Assembly (NCBI GenBank): GCA_039707655.1
Contig: CM077673.1
Coordinates: 266,146,288-266,210,287, forward strand
DNA from: Elymus sibiricus
Lineage: Eukaryota > Streptophyta > Magnoliopsida > Poales > Poaceae
Direction of reading: 5' to 3'
DNA length: 64,000 bases
How positions within the stretch are numbered: the stretch's first letter is position 1; every line of letters starts with the position of its first letter. Below are positions 33,066-44,000 of this stretch, in pieces. Both the position numbers and the translations under genes were made by a program. The notes beneath the pieces were generated by a model. It was not told where the DNA came from, ran no database searches, and saw only the letters and a list, made by a program, of their open reading frames with translations.

Positions 33066-34820
33066 CATGCTAAATAGACCGGCCACCTAGGCCGGATCGA
33101 AAATTTCTTCCAAGGTCAAGAGATCAGGTTCGGGAACCTAGAGTTCACCGCCGACTCCCGTGGCGATCTGTTCCTCGGTGAACCCTCGGTTTCGTTCGAC
33201 GGGCCCGATGGTCCCGAAGCTTCAACTTCGGGCCCACTATCCAGCTCGACCCTCAGATCGCTCTCCACCGGAGGTTCGGCCTCGAGCCTGGACTCAGTGA
33301 TGGTACCTGAATATCAAGGTTCGGCCTTCGCCCAACATGCCCATCCCGAAGACGCCTGGGAGCTCAACTCCAAGGGCCCTCAGGAAACCGATCTGGTCGT
33401 CCTCTCGTGGTTGAGCGAGGTTCTAGACCGGATCCAGTCGATGCCAATCGAGGACGAGCTTACCTCGACCAACATCCCGGTCGACCTAGAGGCCTGTTAT
33501 GGCGAATTTTACGGCCCACCCGCCGCCCATTTGGTAGCCACTATCGAAGACTTAACCGACATGTTGGACTACGCCTCCGAAGAGGCAGAAAACATGGATG
33601 AAGAGATCGAGGACCCCGCCCCCGTGACCACCGGGCGGTGGACAACCACCAAGACTTATGATGTTTATATGGTGGACACCCCTAACGGCAGGTACAACCA
33701 CACCCCTAGGAAGAACGGCGAAAAATCTGGCGAAGCATCAAAACGCTGGAAACAATGCAAGCGATCCAAAGACAACAAGGGAAGGGAAGCCATTGCAGGC
33801 ACCGGGGAAATGGATACCCCGAAAGACCTCGGCGACCCTGAAGCCCCCGCTGAGCCGCTGGAGGACTTGGAAAGGCTGACGGATCAACAAGACACCGAGG
33901 ACCTCAATGGTTCCGAGGACGATAACTACCACCCACATGCTGAGGAGGGAGAAAGCCTCAAAGCCGAAGACTTCACCGTCCCCGAAAACCCCGAGGACCA
34001 AGAACGATTCAGGCAGCGGCTCATAGCCACTGCTCGGAACTTAAAGGCGAAGCAGCAGCAGCTCAAAGCCAAAAAAGACACCATCAACAACAGATGGACA
34101 AAAGTTCTGGCGGCCGAAGAAGGGTTCGGCACTGAACGGCCAGACCAAAACAGGAGTTACCCTTGCCGACGTCTGCTGCCGCAATTTGACAACGAGGCCC
34201 GTGACCCTGAATCTCCCGGGCGCACTCAGTATGACCAGCCGGACCGCCCCCCTCGAGGACGGGACAGGGTGGCTCAAGACGCCGAGTACTGGCCAATGTC
34301 ACCTCGTAGGAGAGGAAAGGGGCCAGCACAGCCTAAGGATCGATACGATCTTCGGCAGGACCTGGACAATAGGTCAGGTCACATCAAATCCATTTACGGA
34401 TCTTGGGGACGCTCCCCCATTAGACGGGATGGCTACCGATCGTGGCTCGACCGCAACCACAGAAACCAGGAACAATACCGGGCTCACCCAAAAGCCGATT
34501 TCTGGCGTGATATAGCCCGAATCAGAGGTGCCGCACACCCGCTGTGTTTTACAGACGAGGTCATGCAGCACGAGTTCCCTGAAGGGCTTACACCCGTTAA
34601 CATAGAATCATACGACGGAACGACAGACCCGGCCGTCTGGATCGAGGACTTCCTCCTTAACATCCATATGGCCAGAGGAGACGATCTCCATGCTATCAAA
34701 TACCTACCACTCAAACTAAAGGGACCAGCTCGGCACTGGCTAAACAGTCTCCCCGAGAACTCCATTGGGAGTTGGGAGGAGCTCGAAGACGCCTTCCGGT
34801 CGAACTTCCAAGGCACTTAC
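33066..34820 (+). pseudogene. gag of element D, part 2
   Basis: Continues the gag frame interrupted by E. One stop lies near 33075; from 33297 the frame is open to the insertion of F at 34821. The N-terminal region has VRFGNLEF-like and HLVATIEDLTDMLDYASEEA segments shared with F gag, an acidic middle, RFRQRLIATARNLKAKQQQ, and the capsid core with VWIEDFLLNIHMARGDDLHA, YLPLKLKGPARHWLNSLP and WEELEDAFRSNFQGTY. It resumes at 49148. Translation past 34820 into F's LTR is not part of the gene. Confidence 0.85.
34816..34820. repeat. Target-site duplication of F, left copy
   Basis: CTTAC before TGTCGGTG. The same bases follow the right end of F at 49143-49147. Confidence 0.92.
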
Positions 34821-35300
34821 TGTCGGTGTCAAAACCGGCGGATCTCGGGTAGGGGGTCCCGAGCTGTGTGTCTAGGATCGATGGTAACAGGGGACGAAGG
34901 AGACAACGTTTACCCAGGTTCGGGCACTCCTATGGAGGTAAAACCCTACGTCCTGCTCGATTATATTGATGTGTATGAAGGTTACAGAGTTGATCTACCT
35001 CGAGATCGGATAGCTAAAACCCTAGACGAGTCTCCCTCCCTACAATCTATAACCTCCCCAGTGTATATAGACACCGGGGGGTACCTAGGGTTTACAAATG
35101 GTAGGTCTCCTACAGGGGATGGAGATGCCGATTTCCTCATCTTGACATGGAGTGCACGACGCGCCTTCGAGGCTTCCTTCTATAACACGGGGTCGTGGTG
35201 TATCCGGCCCTTCTTGCGATAGTTAGAGAGCGGCCCACCAAGCCGGCCTATTGGGAGATAGGTCAGCGGCCCGAGGACCCCTTAGTCCAGGACTCCCTCA
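34821..35300 (-). repeat. 3' LTR of element F
   Basis: 480 bp, on plus TGTCGGTGTCAAAACC to GGACTCCCTCA. Its inner border is followed by ATAGTCCCCGAACTAGCCCCC, which on minus is a G-rich polypurine-tract candidate containing GGGGGCTA. Confidence 0.92.
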
Positions 35301-35886
35301 ATAGTCCCCGAACTAGCCCCCAATGCCAAGGGTCATGGCACCGGCAGTTCCACGTGATCGGAGTCTTCGGCTTGCAGGGTGAGTTCTTCTTCCCATTAAT
35401 GATCGGCTGAGACTAGTCCGGCTTTCGATGACGCATAATTTTTCCGATCATACGATCGCCCGGACGCCATGAGTTGCTTAGCCCCAAAGGGCAAACGTCG
35501 AAGTGTAAATAGTGTTTTCTGACAGCCCTTTTGACGAAGGGTTGTGGCCTATCACGAACGCTGAACCAGTTATAAAAACTTAATTCGCGGTTCAAGGCCG
35601 TTTTTACATTAGCATGACTCATCAATGTATAGATCGTACTCCGTTTCACACGAGATATGATTAATGCCCTAGGTTTTCTCGCGCGTGCGTAACGGCACGG
35701 ATATCTTCGGGAATTGGAGAGACTTGCGGCGTAGTAGAGGGAGGCTCATCGGTGTCATGCCTCGCAAAAGGGGAAAAACCCTGAGGCCTATACACGCTTT
35801 CCATTCGCATACCTCGCTTTCTCAATCTTCCCAAGCTCCAAGAGCCCAGATCTAGTTTTCCCTCAATCTCTCCTCCGAGCTCAGCC
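35301..35886. other. Polypurine tract and promoter region of antisense gene, F
   Basis: Contains the minus-strand purine-rich tract next to the LTR (35301-35321). On plus it contains the region upstream of the antisense ATG: a TATA-like GTTATAAAAACT at 35569-35580 and a pyrimidine-rich leader (TCCCTCAATCTCTCC) just before the start codon. No gene is seen. Promoter assignment is inference. Confidence 0.45.
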
Positions 35887-38800
35887 ATGGCGGGTTTGGG
35901 CTCTATGGGCCAGTGGGAGGCCTCCACGGTCACCGACAAGGACATCCGAGAGTTAAAGCTCGCCGGCTACCTCCCCGCCAATGTCTTCCACCGTGCTCCG
36001 GAGGCGAACCAGGTGGTCCCCACCCCCAAACCAAGCGAGAGGGTGGTGTTCATCCCCCACTTCCTCCGGGGAGTAGGTTTTCCACTCCACCCCTTTGTTA
36101 GGGGCCTCATGTTCTTCTACGGGCTGGATTTCCACGATCTTCCCCCAAACTCCTTCATGCATATTTCGGCATTCATCATTATCTGCGAAGCCTTCCTGCG
36201 GGTCGAGCCGCACTTCGGCTTGTGGCTCAAGGTTTTCAATGTCAAGCCGAAGATAGTCGCGGGTGAGCATGCAGACTGCGGAGGGGCGGTAATCAGTAAG
36301 CTCCCCCGCGTCTAGTGGCCGGCCGGTACCTTCATCGATACAATCAAGATCTGGCAGAAGGAATGGTTCTACATCACTGAACCAAGGGACGAGGGCTGGG
36401 TGGCACCTGCCGAGTTCAGATCTGGACCTCCTACGAGGTTAACCTCATGGCTCAAGAAGGGCCTAGACTGGGGGTCGGACGCAGAGATGAAATCGTTGCG
36501 GAAGCGCATTTCCTCAGTGATCGCGGCCAAGGTCGAGCTGGTCAATGTGGTCCAGGTCATGCTCCACCGCCTTCTTCTTCCCTGCCAGTGCCAGGCCTCC
36601 CCAATGTGGGCCTATCAGCTCGAGGACCAGCCTACGGTGCAAGGATTCTTCCACACTACCCACCAGAAGGTGTGGAAGGCATTGTTCAAGCCCCAGAAGA
36701 GCTGGCCAACCGAGGAGGAGGACTCGGGCCTAAGCGCCGATAACCATCCTACCCAGGTACGATATAATTTTGATACTTCGGCCCCCTGTTGTCTGACAAA
36801 GAGCTGAACAACCTTCCTCTTGTCTTTACAGACGTGGCTAAGCAAGGCCGTCAAAATGGACTGTCCGGCCTCACAGCCCGAAGGCCCCGGGTCGGATCTG
36901 CTGACGTCGATGCTCGTCGTTGTGCCGTACACAGCGCCGGAGAAGAAGAAGAAAAACCAAGAAGGCCTCCGCATAAGGGACCCGCCGGACACTATGTCCG
37001 AGGAAACCCATGCCTCCTCTACTCACGAGGAAGAGCACGAGGACGGGGTGGAAGGCGATTCCCCTCTTGCAAGAAAGAGGGTGGCATCGCAGGATGCCGC
37101 GGAGGATCTACCTCCTCCTGCCCCAAAGAGGGCATGTCGGACGAGGTTAATCCTGGCCGATGACAGCTCGGACTCTGACGCTGAGTCCGAGGACTTTGAG
37201 AGGGTTCCCCGAAGGAACCTAAGGGTCAAGTCCCCAGCCCAAAGGTACGAATTCGAAGACCCCTGGGTCATTTATGTGAAGTTTCTAATGTTTTAAATGG
37301 ATGAATGCCTTTTAATCTGCAGCCCACCGCGAGTTCTCCCCACCGTGCAAATATCGGATGGGGAGTCTCCACCCGCCGAGCTGGCTGAGAGTGGGACTAC
37401 ATCGCACCCCACACCTCCAAGGGCCGCGAAGGTGGCCGCGGATGTGTCATCCCGCCCGGATCCTTTGGAGCCGAACACCGGCGGCGGGGGTGTCGATGTT
37501 ATAGCCGAGGTTAACCCCTCGACCGCCGAAGACCAGGAGGGGGAAAATCCCCAGGCCGCTGAGGAGGGGGGACTAAATACTGTCCAGTCACCTCCGAGGA
37601 CATCTCCGGAGAGTACTGTGCCTCTAGAGCTTCCGGCTCAATCCCCTATCAGAGATCGGGTTGGCCAGTCACCACCGGTGCCACCCATGACTGGGTGGCC
37701 GGTCATGATGGAGGAGGCTCTATCAAGTGCCTCCATCTCCGAGGATCACCGCATTCTTATGGGTGCGGTTTTGCAAGGTATTCAGTCCGTTGATAGCAGA
37801 CTGAAAGAGGCCTTCAATGGTCTCTTGACGGGCTTCAAGGTGAGCCACGTAATACCCTTTTTCCGAAAAGTTTAATTTTATTAAGTTTGCGCTATCTTTA
37901 TATATGTAGTAGCCCCCGAGCCCAGGGTGGGTTTGAAAAAACCCACCCGGGGGTCAAATACCTCGGAGTGACCAGCGATGCATAAGGCACCATTTGTCCC
38001 GCACTGTTATAAAAGCCCTCAAGAAGACCGAGCAAAGGGTCGTATTCTTGACAGTTCGGGGGTTTGAACGCACATAACTTGACATTTATTAATTTATTTT
38101 TTGCAGGCCTCGTCGGCGGCGGCGGCCTTCAACGCTGTGGAGCTTGCCGAGCTAAATCGGAAGCTCAAGAGCTCCGATAAGGAGCTCAATTGCCTGAATA
38201 AGAGGTTTTACGAGGCGCAAGGTAAGCCGAAAAATATTCGGGCTGTCTATCGTTATTAATCCACACTGGTAACCTAGTGTAATTATTTATTCATTGCTTC
38301 CACAGCTTCGGCTGCGGAGGTCGAGAACCTCCAGGCCAAGCTAAAAAGATGAAGCAGGAGGCCGCAGATGAGAAGGCGGCAGCCGAACAAGCAGTCGCCG
38401 CTCTATCTGCATTAAAAACTGCGAGCGATAAGCATGAGGCCCGGGTGGAGGAGGTACAACAGGAGCTCAAGGATGCCAGCACGAAGTGTGAGGCCCTTGA
38501 GAAGAAAGGCAAAGAGCAAGCCGCCGAGCTATCCGCGCTGAAATCCGAGCTCCAACCGGAGCGGGTGGACAGGCGGTTCTTTGAAAAAGAAATCCGCCAA
38601 GTCAAGGCTGTCACAGATGGTAAGCCATATTTACTACAGTGTGCCTTTGGTGGTAGCAGGTTTGCGTTGCTCACCCACGTGTGGCATTCCTCAGGCGCCT
38701 GTACGGACTTCCAAAAGAGTGTAGCGGACGCGAACAAGTTTTATGCTTCGCGGGAGGAGGATGATGAGGCTCGGCTATTCTGGGCACAGTTTGAGTCCCC

Positions 38801-39209
38801 CGAGCGCTCTCCTGTTCTGATCGAGCAGATGAAGCGACTGATGGAGCTGCACAGGATGGCGGAGCCGGCCATGAAGGATCTCTGCATCCGGCTGTGGCCT
38901 GAAGAGCTGTTGCCGAGCAGCTACTTTGGCTTGGTGCAGAAACTGTGCGATGCTGCGCCTCGGATTGACGTGCTAAAGCGTTCTACATGCATCGACGGAG
39001 CTTGGATGGCCTTTGCAATGACCATGGTGCACTGGCCGAAGCTCAAGCCGACCGAGATGGCTACCGCACCTCCGCCCCCTGGAAAGGAGCATAGGCGCCC
39101 CGAGATGTACTTCTCTGCCGTGATGGAGGGTGCTCGGGCGATAGAGGCCCAATGCTCTAAGGATGTTTTTTATGAAAGAGCGCGATGTAATATGTCCGAA
39201 GACTGTTAA
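35887..39209 (+). pseudogene. Antisense gene of F, PF04195-like plus coiled coil, six exons
   Basis: ATG at 35887 in strong context (GCCATGG). Predicted exons are 35887-36756, 36832-37244, 37323-37839, 38107-38221, 38306-38619 and 38695-39209, all with GT...AG introns; the joins I checked keep frame. The N-terminus (RVVFIPHFLRGVGFPLHPF, FYGLDFHDLPPNSFMHI) matches my memory of Pfam 'putative gypsy type transposon' (PF04195). An acidic/basic linker with KKKKK, a coiled coil (LNRKLKSSDKELNCL; EEVQQELKDASTKCEALE) and a C-terminal domain (LCIRLWPEELLPSSYFGLVQ) follow. Damage is limited: a stop at 36313-36315 and a one-base loss near 38350. Opposite strand to gag; function unknown. Confidence 0.8.
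37911..37966 (+). repeat. Conserved intron hairpin in antisense gene of F
   Basis: Inside intron 3: a perfect 10-bp stem GGGTGGGTTT (37925-37934) with AAACCCACCC (37939-37948) closed by GAAA. An outer CCGAG (37916-37920) can pair with CTCGG (37962-37966). The equivalent intron of D has a different but equally perfect stem. Confidence 0.75.
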
Positions 39210-40377
39210 CGCTTTATAATGAGGCTGCATGGTTTATCATGTATTTTGAGTTTTGTATTTATAGTGACTCCTATGTGGCCATTTTATCTGAAAGTTGCGA
39301 GTCGTCGGCTTCAGCCCCCACGTAGATACTACGCGAGGTGTTTCTGCCTTTGCACTGTGACCCTTAGCCGAGGTATCGGTGCCCGAAGGTGGTAGTGCGA
39401 GGGGAACAAGGCAATCGGACTATGATGCTTTATCTCTTTCACTTAGCCGTAGGAGCTTAAAAAAAGTGCGGGGGCTAATGAGTAGCCCCCAGTGTTTTGT
39501 GATATTCGGATGTACCGAGGCTAAAGCCAGTATCACATGGTTTCTACAAGTACGAAACCCATTGTATGACACGAAATAACCTCATCGATTTTTTTAGTAT
39601 GACACTTATGCTCGGATTTGCAGACCGGTTCTTGCTTACTATGACAGTCAGTTTTCGGCTTTCTCCCCTGAGGTGCTTGACCAGGCGAGCTGGAAGCATA
39701 ATTGCAGTGGTTCTCCCTTTGCTCTTTTAGCCGAAAGAGCGGAACGTAAGAGGGCAAACACAGGAGCCGGGCAACCCAACCATTGACCCAAGACATAGTT
39801 AGGATCCAATGCATATAAAGCAAAATCCAAGACGCCGAACACACGATCAATTGTGTCGAGGTGATTTTTAGGGTGATATTTCAGATTCAATCCCCCGGTC
39901 TATTAGCCAGTTGCATCGTAATGTATACCGAACAGTTTCGCAAGAAGCGTTGATGAGGGAAGAATAGAGTATGTAGCATAAAATACAACGAAGAAGCCAT
40001 GTACAATGGTCTATTATTTGCTCATTAATTCTTATAACTCAAAATGCCGAAGCCACTGTTTACAGGTATTTGGCGAGGAAATATAAAGTTTACAGAGGAG
40101 AGGTTACACCAGGGGTCTTCGATGGGTAGCTTGACGTCCTCGATGTGCCCAGTTGCATGCCCGCTCCTGAGCTCCCTAGGGAGTTGCATTCCTTTAAGGG
40201 TGATTGGTGTCGGCGAGCGGACCTTGGGAAGAAGATCTTGAGAAGTCGCCGAAGTATGGATGAGTTTACGCTCTGGCAGGTCCTTGATGGTACCCGTGGT
40301 TTGCCCGAGGACATGTACTGGCAGTAGTTCGGTCCAGCCGAACACTTGCCCTTTGAAAGTTGCTCCTCACTGCTGCC
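39210..40377. other. Spacer between antisense gene and element G, in F
   Basis: No gene. It holds a small hairpin GGGGGCTA-ATGAG-TAGCCCCC (39470-39490) downstream of the antisense stop and, around 39720-39785, a block conserved in D and G with the core CACAGGAGCCGGGCAACCCA. It probably includes the 3' ends of the convergent antisense and gag-protease transcripts. Confidence 0.6.
40373..40377. repeat. Target-site duplication of G, left copy
   Basis: CTGCC before TGTCGGTG; repeated at 45308-45312 after the right end. Confidence 0.9.
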
Positions 40378-40793
40378 TGTCGGTGTCAAATCCGGCATAT
40401 CTCGTAGTAGGGGTCCTAAGCTAGGCGTCTTGGAACGATGGTAACATGGACATAGGATTTTACCCAGGTTCGGGCTCTCTCAAGGAGATAATACCCTACG
40501 TCTTGCTTTTGATTGTATTCATATGGGGGATAGTACATAGTATAGGTATCTACCACGAGATGTAATGAATATGAGATTGTCTATCGACTAGCCTGGCCTC
40601 GGTTTATATAATGTACCATAGGCCTAGGGTTTAGAGGAGTCCTTGTCTTGTGCGCCAAGTCTTGTGGAATCTCCCTTGTATGCGTCATGGGCTGCCCGAA
40701 GTGGCCCATTAGTGAATCGCCCTGGGGGTCCTCGGCCCGACCCACTGGTCGGGAGACGACGTGGTGAGTACCCCCTAGTCCAGGACACCATCA
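40378..40793 (-). repeat. 3' LTR of element G
   Basis: 416 bp, on plus TGTCGGTGTCAAATCC to GACACCATCA. On minus a TATA box (TTATATAAACC) lies near 40605. The inner border is GTAGCCCCC, on minus a GGGGGCTAC polypurine-tract candidate. Confidence 0.9.
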
Positions 40794-41029
40794 GTAGCCC
40801 CCTGAACCGGTCTTCAAGTTGGGGACGCTCCTCGGTTCTTCCGAACTGTTCTTCATCTTCGGTCGTCGGCCTTGGAAACTGGTTCAACAAATCTTCCCAT
40901 CTTCGATCTTGAGGGTCGCTGAGCTGCATCCAAACAGTTCACACGTCGGGCATCCGAGGAGCCCCTTTAAGTGCTCGGCCTTTATCAATGCCTTGTAATG
41001 TTTACGCCATACTTCTGGGTCGAAGTGTT

Positions 41030-41530
41030 TCCCGTGTGGCGGTGTCCTCTTGCATCCGAGCTCCAACGCCGAACTGCATCTGAGGTATCTTTTTGCAGCC
41101 GGGCTCCAACATTGATCGGCATCTGAGCGCCAATGACGGGCTGCGTCCGAGCTCCAATGCCGGATTGTGTCCGAGCTCCAACGCTGGTCGGCATCCGAGG
41201 TGTCATAAATTACCTCGGTCTTTGAAAATTTGAAGGACTTCATCCGAGCTTAAAAGCCGGAATAGTCTTTTATGGAGCCAGCCATTCACGTCCGAGCTTT
41301 ATGCCGGACTGCTTCTGAGGCGTCTCCGATCTTGAGCTTTATGTCGGACTGCTTCCGAGCTCCAACGCCGGACTGCATCCGAGATCCAATGATGATCAGC
41401 GTCCGAGGTATCATAAACTACCTTGGACCTTTAAAAAATTAAAGGATTCATCCGAGCTTAATGTCGGAAATGCTCTCTATGGAGCCAGCCACTTGCGCCC
41501 GAGCTTTATGCCGGACTACTTTCGAGGTGG
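41030..41530. repeat. Tandem CATCCGAGCTCCAACGCCGG repeats in G
   Basis: Short units of about 25-32 bp built on CATCCGAGCTCCAACGCCGG with variants recur at least ten times. A higher-order repeat of about 207 bp is visible: the segment from TCATAAATTACCTCGG (41203) recurs as TCATAAACTACCTTGG (41410), each followed by TATGGAGCCAGCCA. Open frames on minus here are by-products of the repeats. Confidence 0.75.
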
Positions 41531-41682
41531 TGCACCACCCCGACCGTGGGCTGATTTTTGTAAATTTAATTCCGATTTTTGCAATCTATTCTTTGCCGAG
41601 ATATATAGCCAGTAGCCCTCAAGGTGTGTGTCCGTTGAATGTCCGGCATGCACCTGAAGGAAAACATAAAACCGCTGATCCC

Positions 41683-41936
41683 AGTAGCCCCTGAGACTCA
41701 GGTAGATTCACAAAATCGGCCTGAGGATCAACTCCTAGCTAGGCAGCATACTTAGGAACACAAAAGCGGTGTGCACAGACCTCGAGACTCAGGTTGGGTG
41801 CGGCCGACCAACCTGAGGATCATAATCTCCTCGGAAACTGTATTGCACTTAAATTGTCTACATTGAATTGTCAATGCAGTAGCCCCCGAGACTTGGGTTG
41901 GGCAACATGGCCGACCCTAGGATTGTACCTCCTCGG
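41683..41936 (+). repeat. Three tandem hairpin modules in G
   Basis: Copies at 41683-41736, 41779-41834 and 41879-41936, spaced about 98 bp. Each has the frame AGCCCC(C/T)GAGACT, stem-loop, GAGGAT or AGGATT, then CTCC. The middle copy has a perfect 10-bp stem (CTCAGGTTGG with CCAACCTGAG). The third pairs GGGTTGGGC with GGCCGACCC with one mismatch and one wobble. They resemble the intron hairpins of F (37911-37966) and D (52949-52971). Confidence 0.7.
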
Positions 41937-42929
41937 GAACTAGTTCAACCGTCATGTATGTTTTGACAACACCGAGGTGGAGTTCAGCAGGAAAGATGCC
42001 GAACTGTAGTTTAGAAAAGAGTTTCCTAGCAAGACCATCACGCCGAACACCTCAACCAAGAGAATGTCCCGCTTCCTGAAAGGAAAACATAAAATATGTG
42101 AAAGATGTATAAGCTCAAAAGACCAAAAAACTTGCGTAAAAAACTTTACGTCTAGATTGAATCAAGTTTTTTTGGTGCCAATACGAAATTGGTCTTAAAA
42201 TTGTGCTTCCGTCGTGCTTTGACATGACACATCCGATCTCTAGACTTCAAGTGGGTCAGCCTTCGGCTTCAACCTCCCTATCCCGAAGGCGGAGTGTTTA
42301 TCAGGCCAGTTTAGCGAACTAAGCGCGAGCGGCTTTAGAGAGAAACCAGGCTACCCGGCTATTGATCATACACTTGAGTCAAGAAAGGAGTGGTAGAAAA
42401 AGACTTTGCAACGACTAAGAAGAAAACATCTATTATAAAACGGCTCATATTAATTTAAGAGTCCCCAAGTGACTTGGGTGAAAGAATTTTATGTATAATG
42501 ATAGTATGTACCGAAGTACTTATATAATATCTGTGTTCGCCCGAACTTTGAACGCGTCTTAACCGACCGTCGGCTTCTCCCTCTTCGGCCAAGGGCCGAA
42601 AAGTGTTATCTACTCCGCCTACCGAGAATATCGGCGGCGTTTCGGATAACTAGGCAATCAGGCCATGAGGCTGTAACAGACAAAGCGCGCCCAGGGAACT
42701 TATGCTATATTACTTATGTAACGTAAGAAGCATCTTCAAAGAAAATAGTGCCCCCAACGGCACCTTTCTTTGGTCGCTCATGATTACTATGAGACTTGTG
42801 CAATAGATTTGTGTATGCGTGAGTTCCGTCGTGTGCCGACCATAGTTGAAAACAATAAGAGCGCTAGCTTTCGGGTTCACTAGTCTGAGGTACGAGTTCG
42901 GATGACCCGATCGTAACAATCGCAGAGGT

Positions 42930-43010
42930 GCTCCCTTTACTCCCTAGCCGAACAATCGGGAACGTAGGGGTAAGCACAGGAGCCAGGCAACCCATCTTTG
43001 CGCAACACTT
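42930..43010 (+). repeat. Conserved non-coding block shared by G, F and D
   Basis: Contains CACAGGAGCCAGGCAACCCA, matching CACAGGAGCCGGGCAACCCA in F (near 39755) and, on minus, in D (near 51150). Flanking sequence (AGCCGAA...CGGAACGTA) is also shared. In all three elements it is antisense to gag. Confidence 0.7.
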
Positions 43011-43329
43011 AAGTCAACATGATGCATATTTTGGCATAATACACGAGCAAGGAAATAAGTTGTACAATAATAATCACATGCAAAGAGAAAAGGTTTCATA
43101 AAGGAAGCCCCCAAGTAAACGGGGTATTTGAATTTGTTTGTAACAAACAAAGTTTTGACAAAGAAAGTTTTTCACAAAAAACTTTTTGTCAAAAAAGTAT
43201 AACGCTTGGTCGAACCGAACAAAATTAGAAAGCTGAAAATATTTTAACATGAAAGCGACTTAGCTGGTTAATGTGCTGGGTGTCGATGACGCGATCCGGG
43301 CTTGTGGCGGGACGAGGACGCCCATCGAA

Positions 43330-44000
43330 CTTTTGACAGATCTGATATGGTGCATAGTCTTTGGCATGACCGAGGTCCCAGCCCCCAAGCCCGAGATAAC
43401 CGAGCAAGGAGCTCGGCATTCCGAAGTAGTGACACGGCTCGGCCTATGTGGTGAGGCGAACCCCCCGGTCCAGCCGAGGTGGCGGAGTAGGTCGGCAAGG
43501 TGACGCCGAACTGACCGCGCGACGCAGCCGAAGCCGATTACCTGCACACATAAAATAGTGCAAGCCAAGAGTCATAACAAATAAAGGTAATAATATATTT
43601 AAAAAAAATTCTTCTACTTAGTTAATTTAAGTGAAGCAAATAAGTAAAGGAATATGGCCTGGGCGCCGAGGTGCCTGAACGAAGAGTTCGGCTTGACGAA
43701 GTGGCGACGCTACACGGTCGATGTGGCGAGATGTAGTCCTCGGTCCAGTTAACATGGCGAAGCTGTGATCGGCGGACGCCGAAGTCTCATGCAGGTCAGC
43801 TGGTGACGCCGAAACTTCATGCCAGCCGAGGTGTTGTAGCAGGTCGGCTGGTGATGCCGAAGTCCCCGGAGTAGGTTGATGAAGGGATGCCAAAGCCCCG
43901 GTCTAGCCGAGGTGACGGAGCAGGTCGGCTGGTGATGCCGAAGTCTCAGGCCAGCCGAGGTGTTGAAGCAGGTCGCCGTGGTGGACGTCATCTTTAAAAA
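43330..44000. repeat. AGCCGAGGTG...GGTCGGCTGGTGATGCCG repeats in G
   Basis: Units including CAGCCGAGGTG and GCAGGTCGGCTGGTGATGCC repeat at about 43460-43500, 43800-43860, 43890-43945 and 43945-43985. They carry no protein. Spacing is irregular. I see no gene in the rest of G (42010-42930, 44000-44890). Confidence 0.6.

Noticed and set aside
34821..35222. Continuation of D gag frame into a further 130 codons
   Set aside because: This part is the LTR of element F; the true gag continues at 49148 after the target duplication.
41030..41940. Possible CRISPR-like or satellite array
   Set aside because: Units are imperfect, lack unique spacers of constant length, and lie within a bounded LTR element (TSD CTGCC), so they are internal repeats of G.
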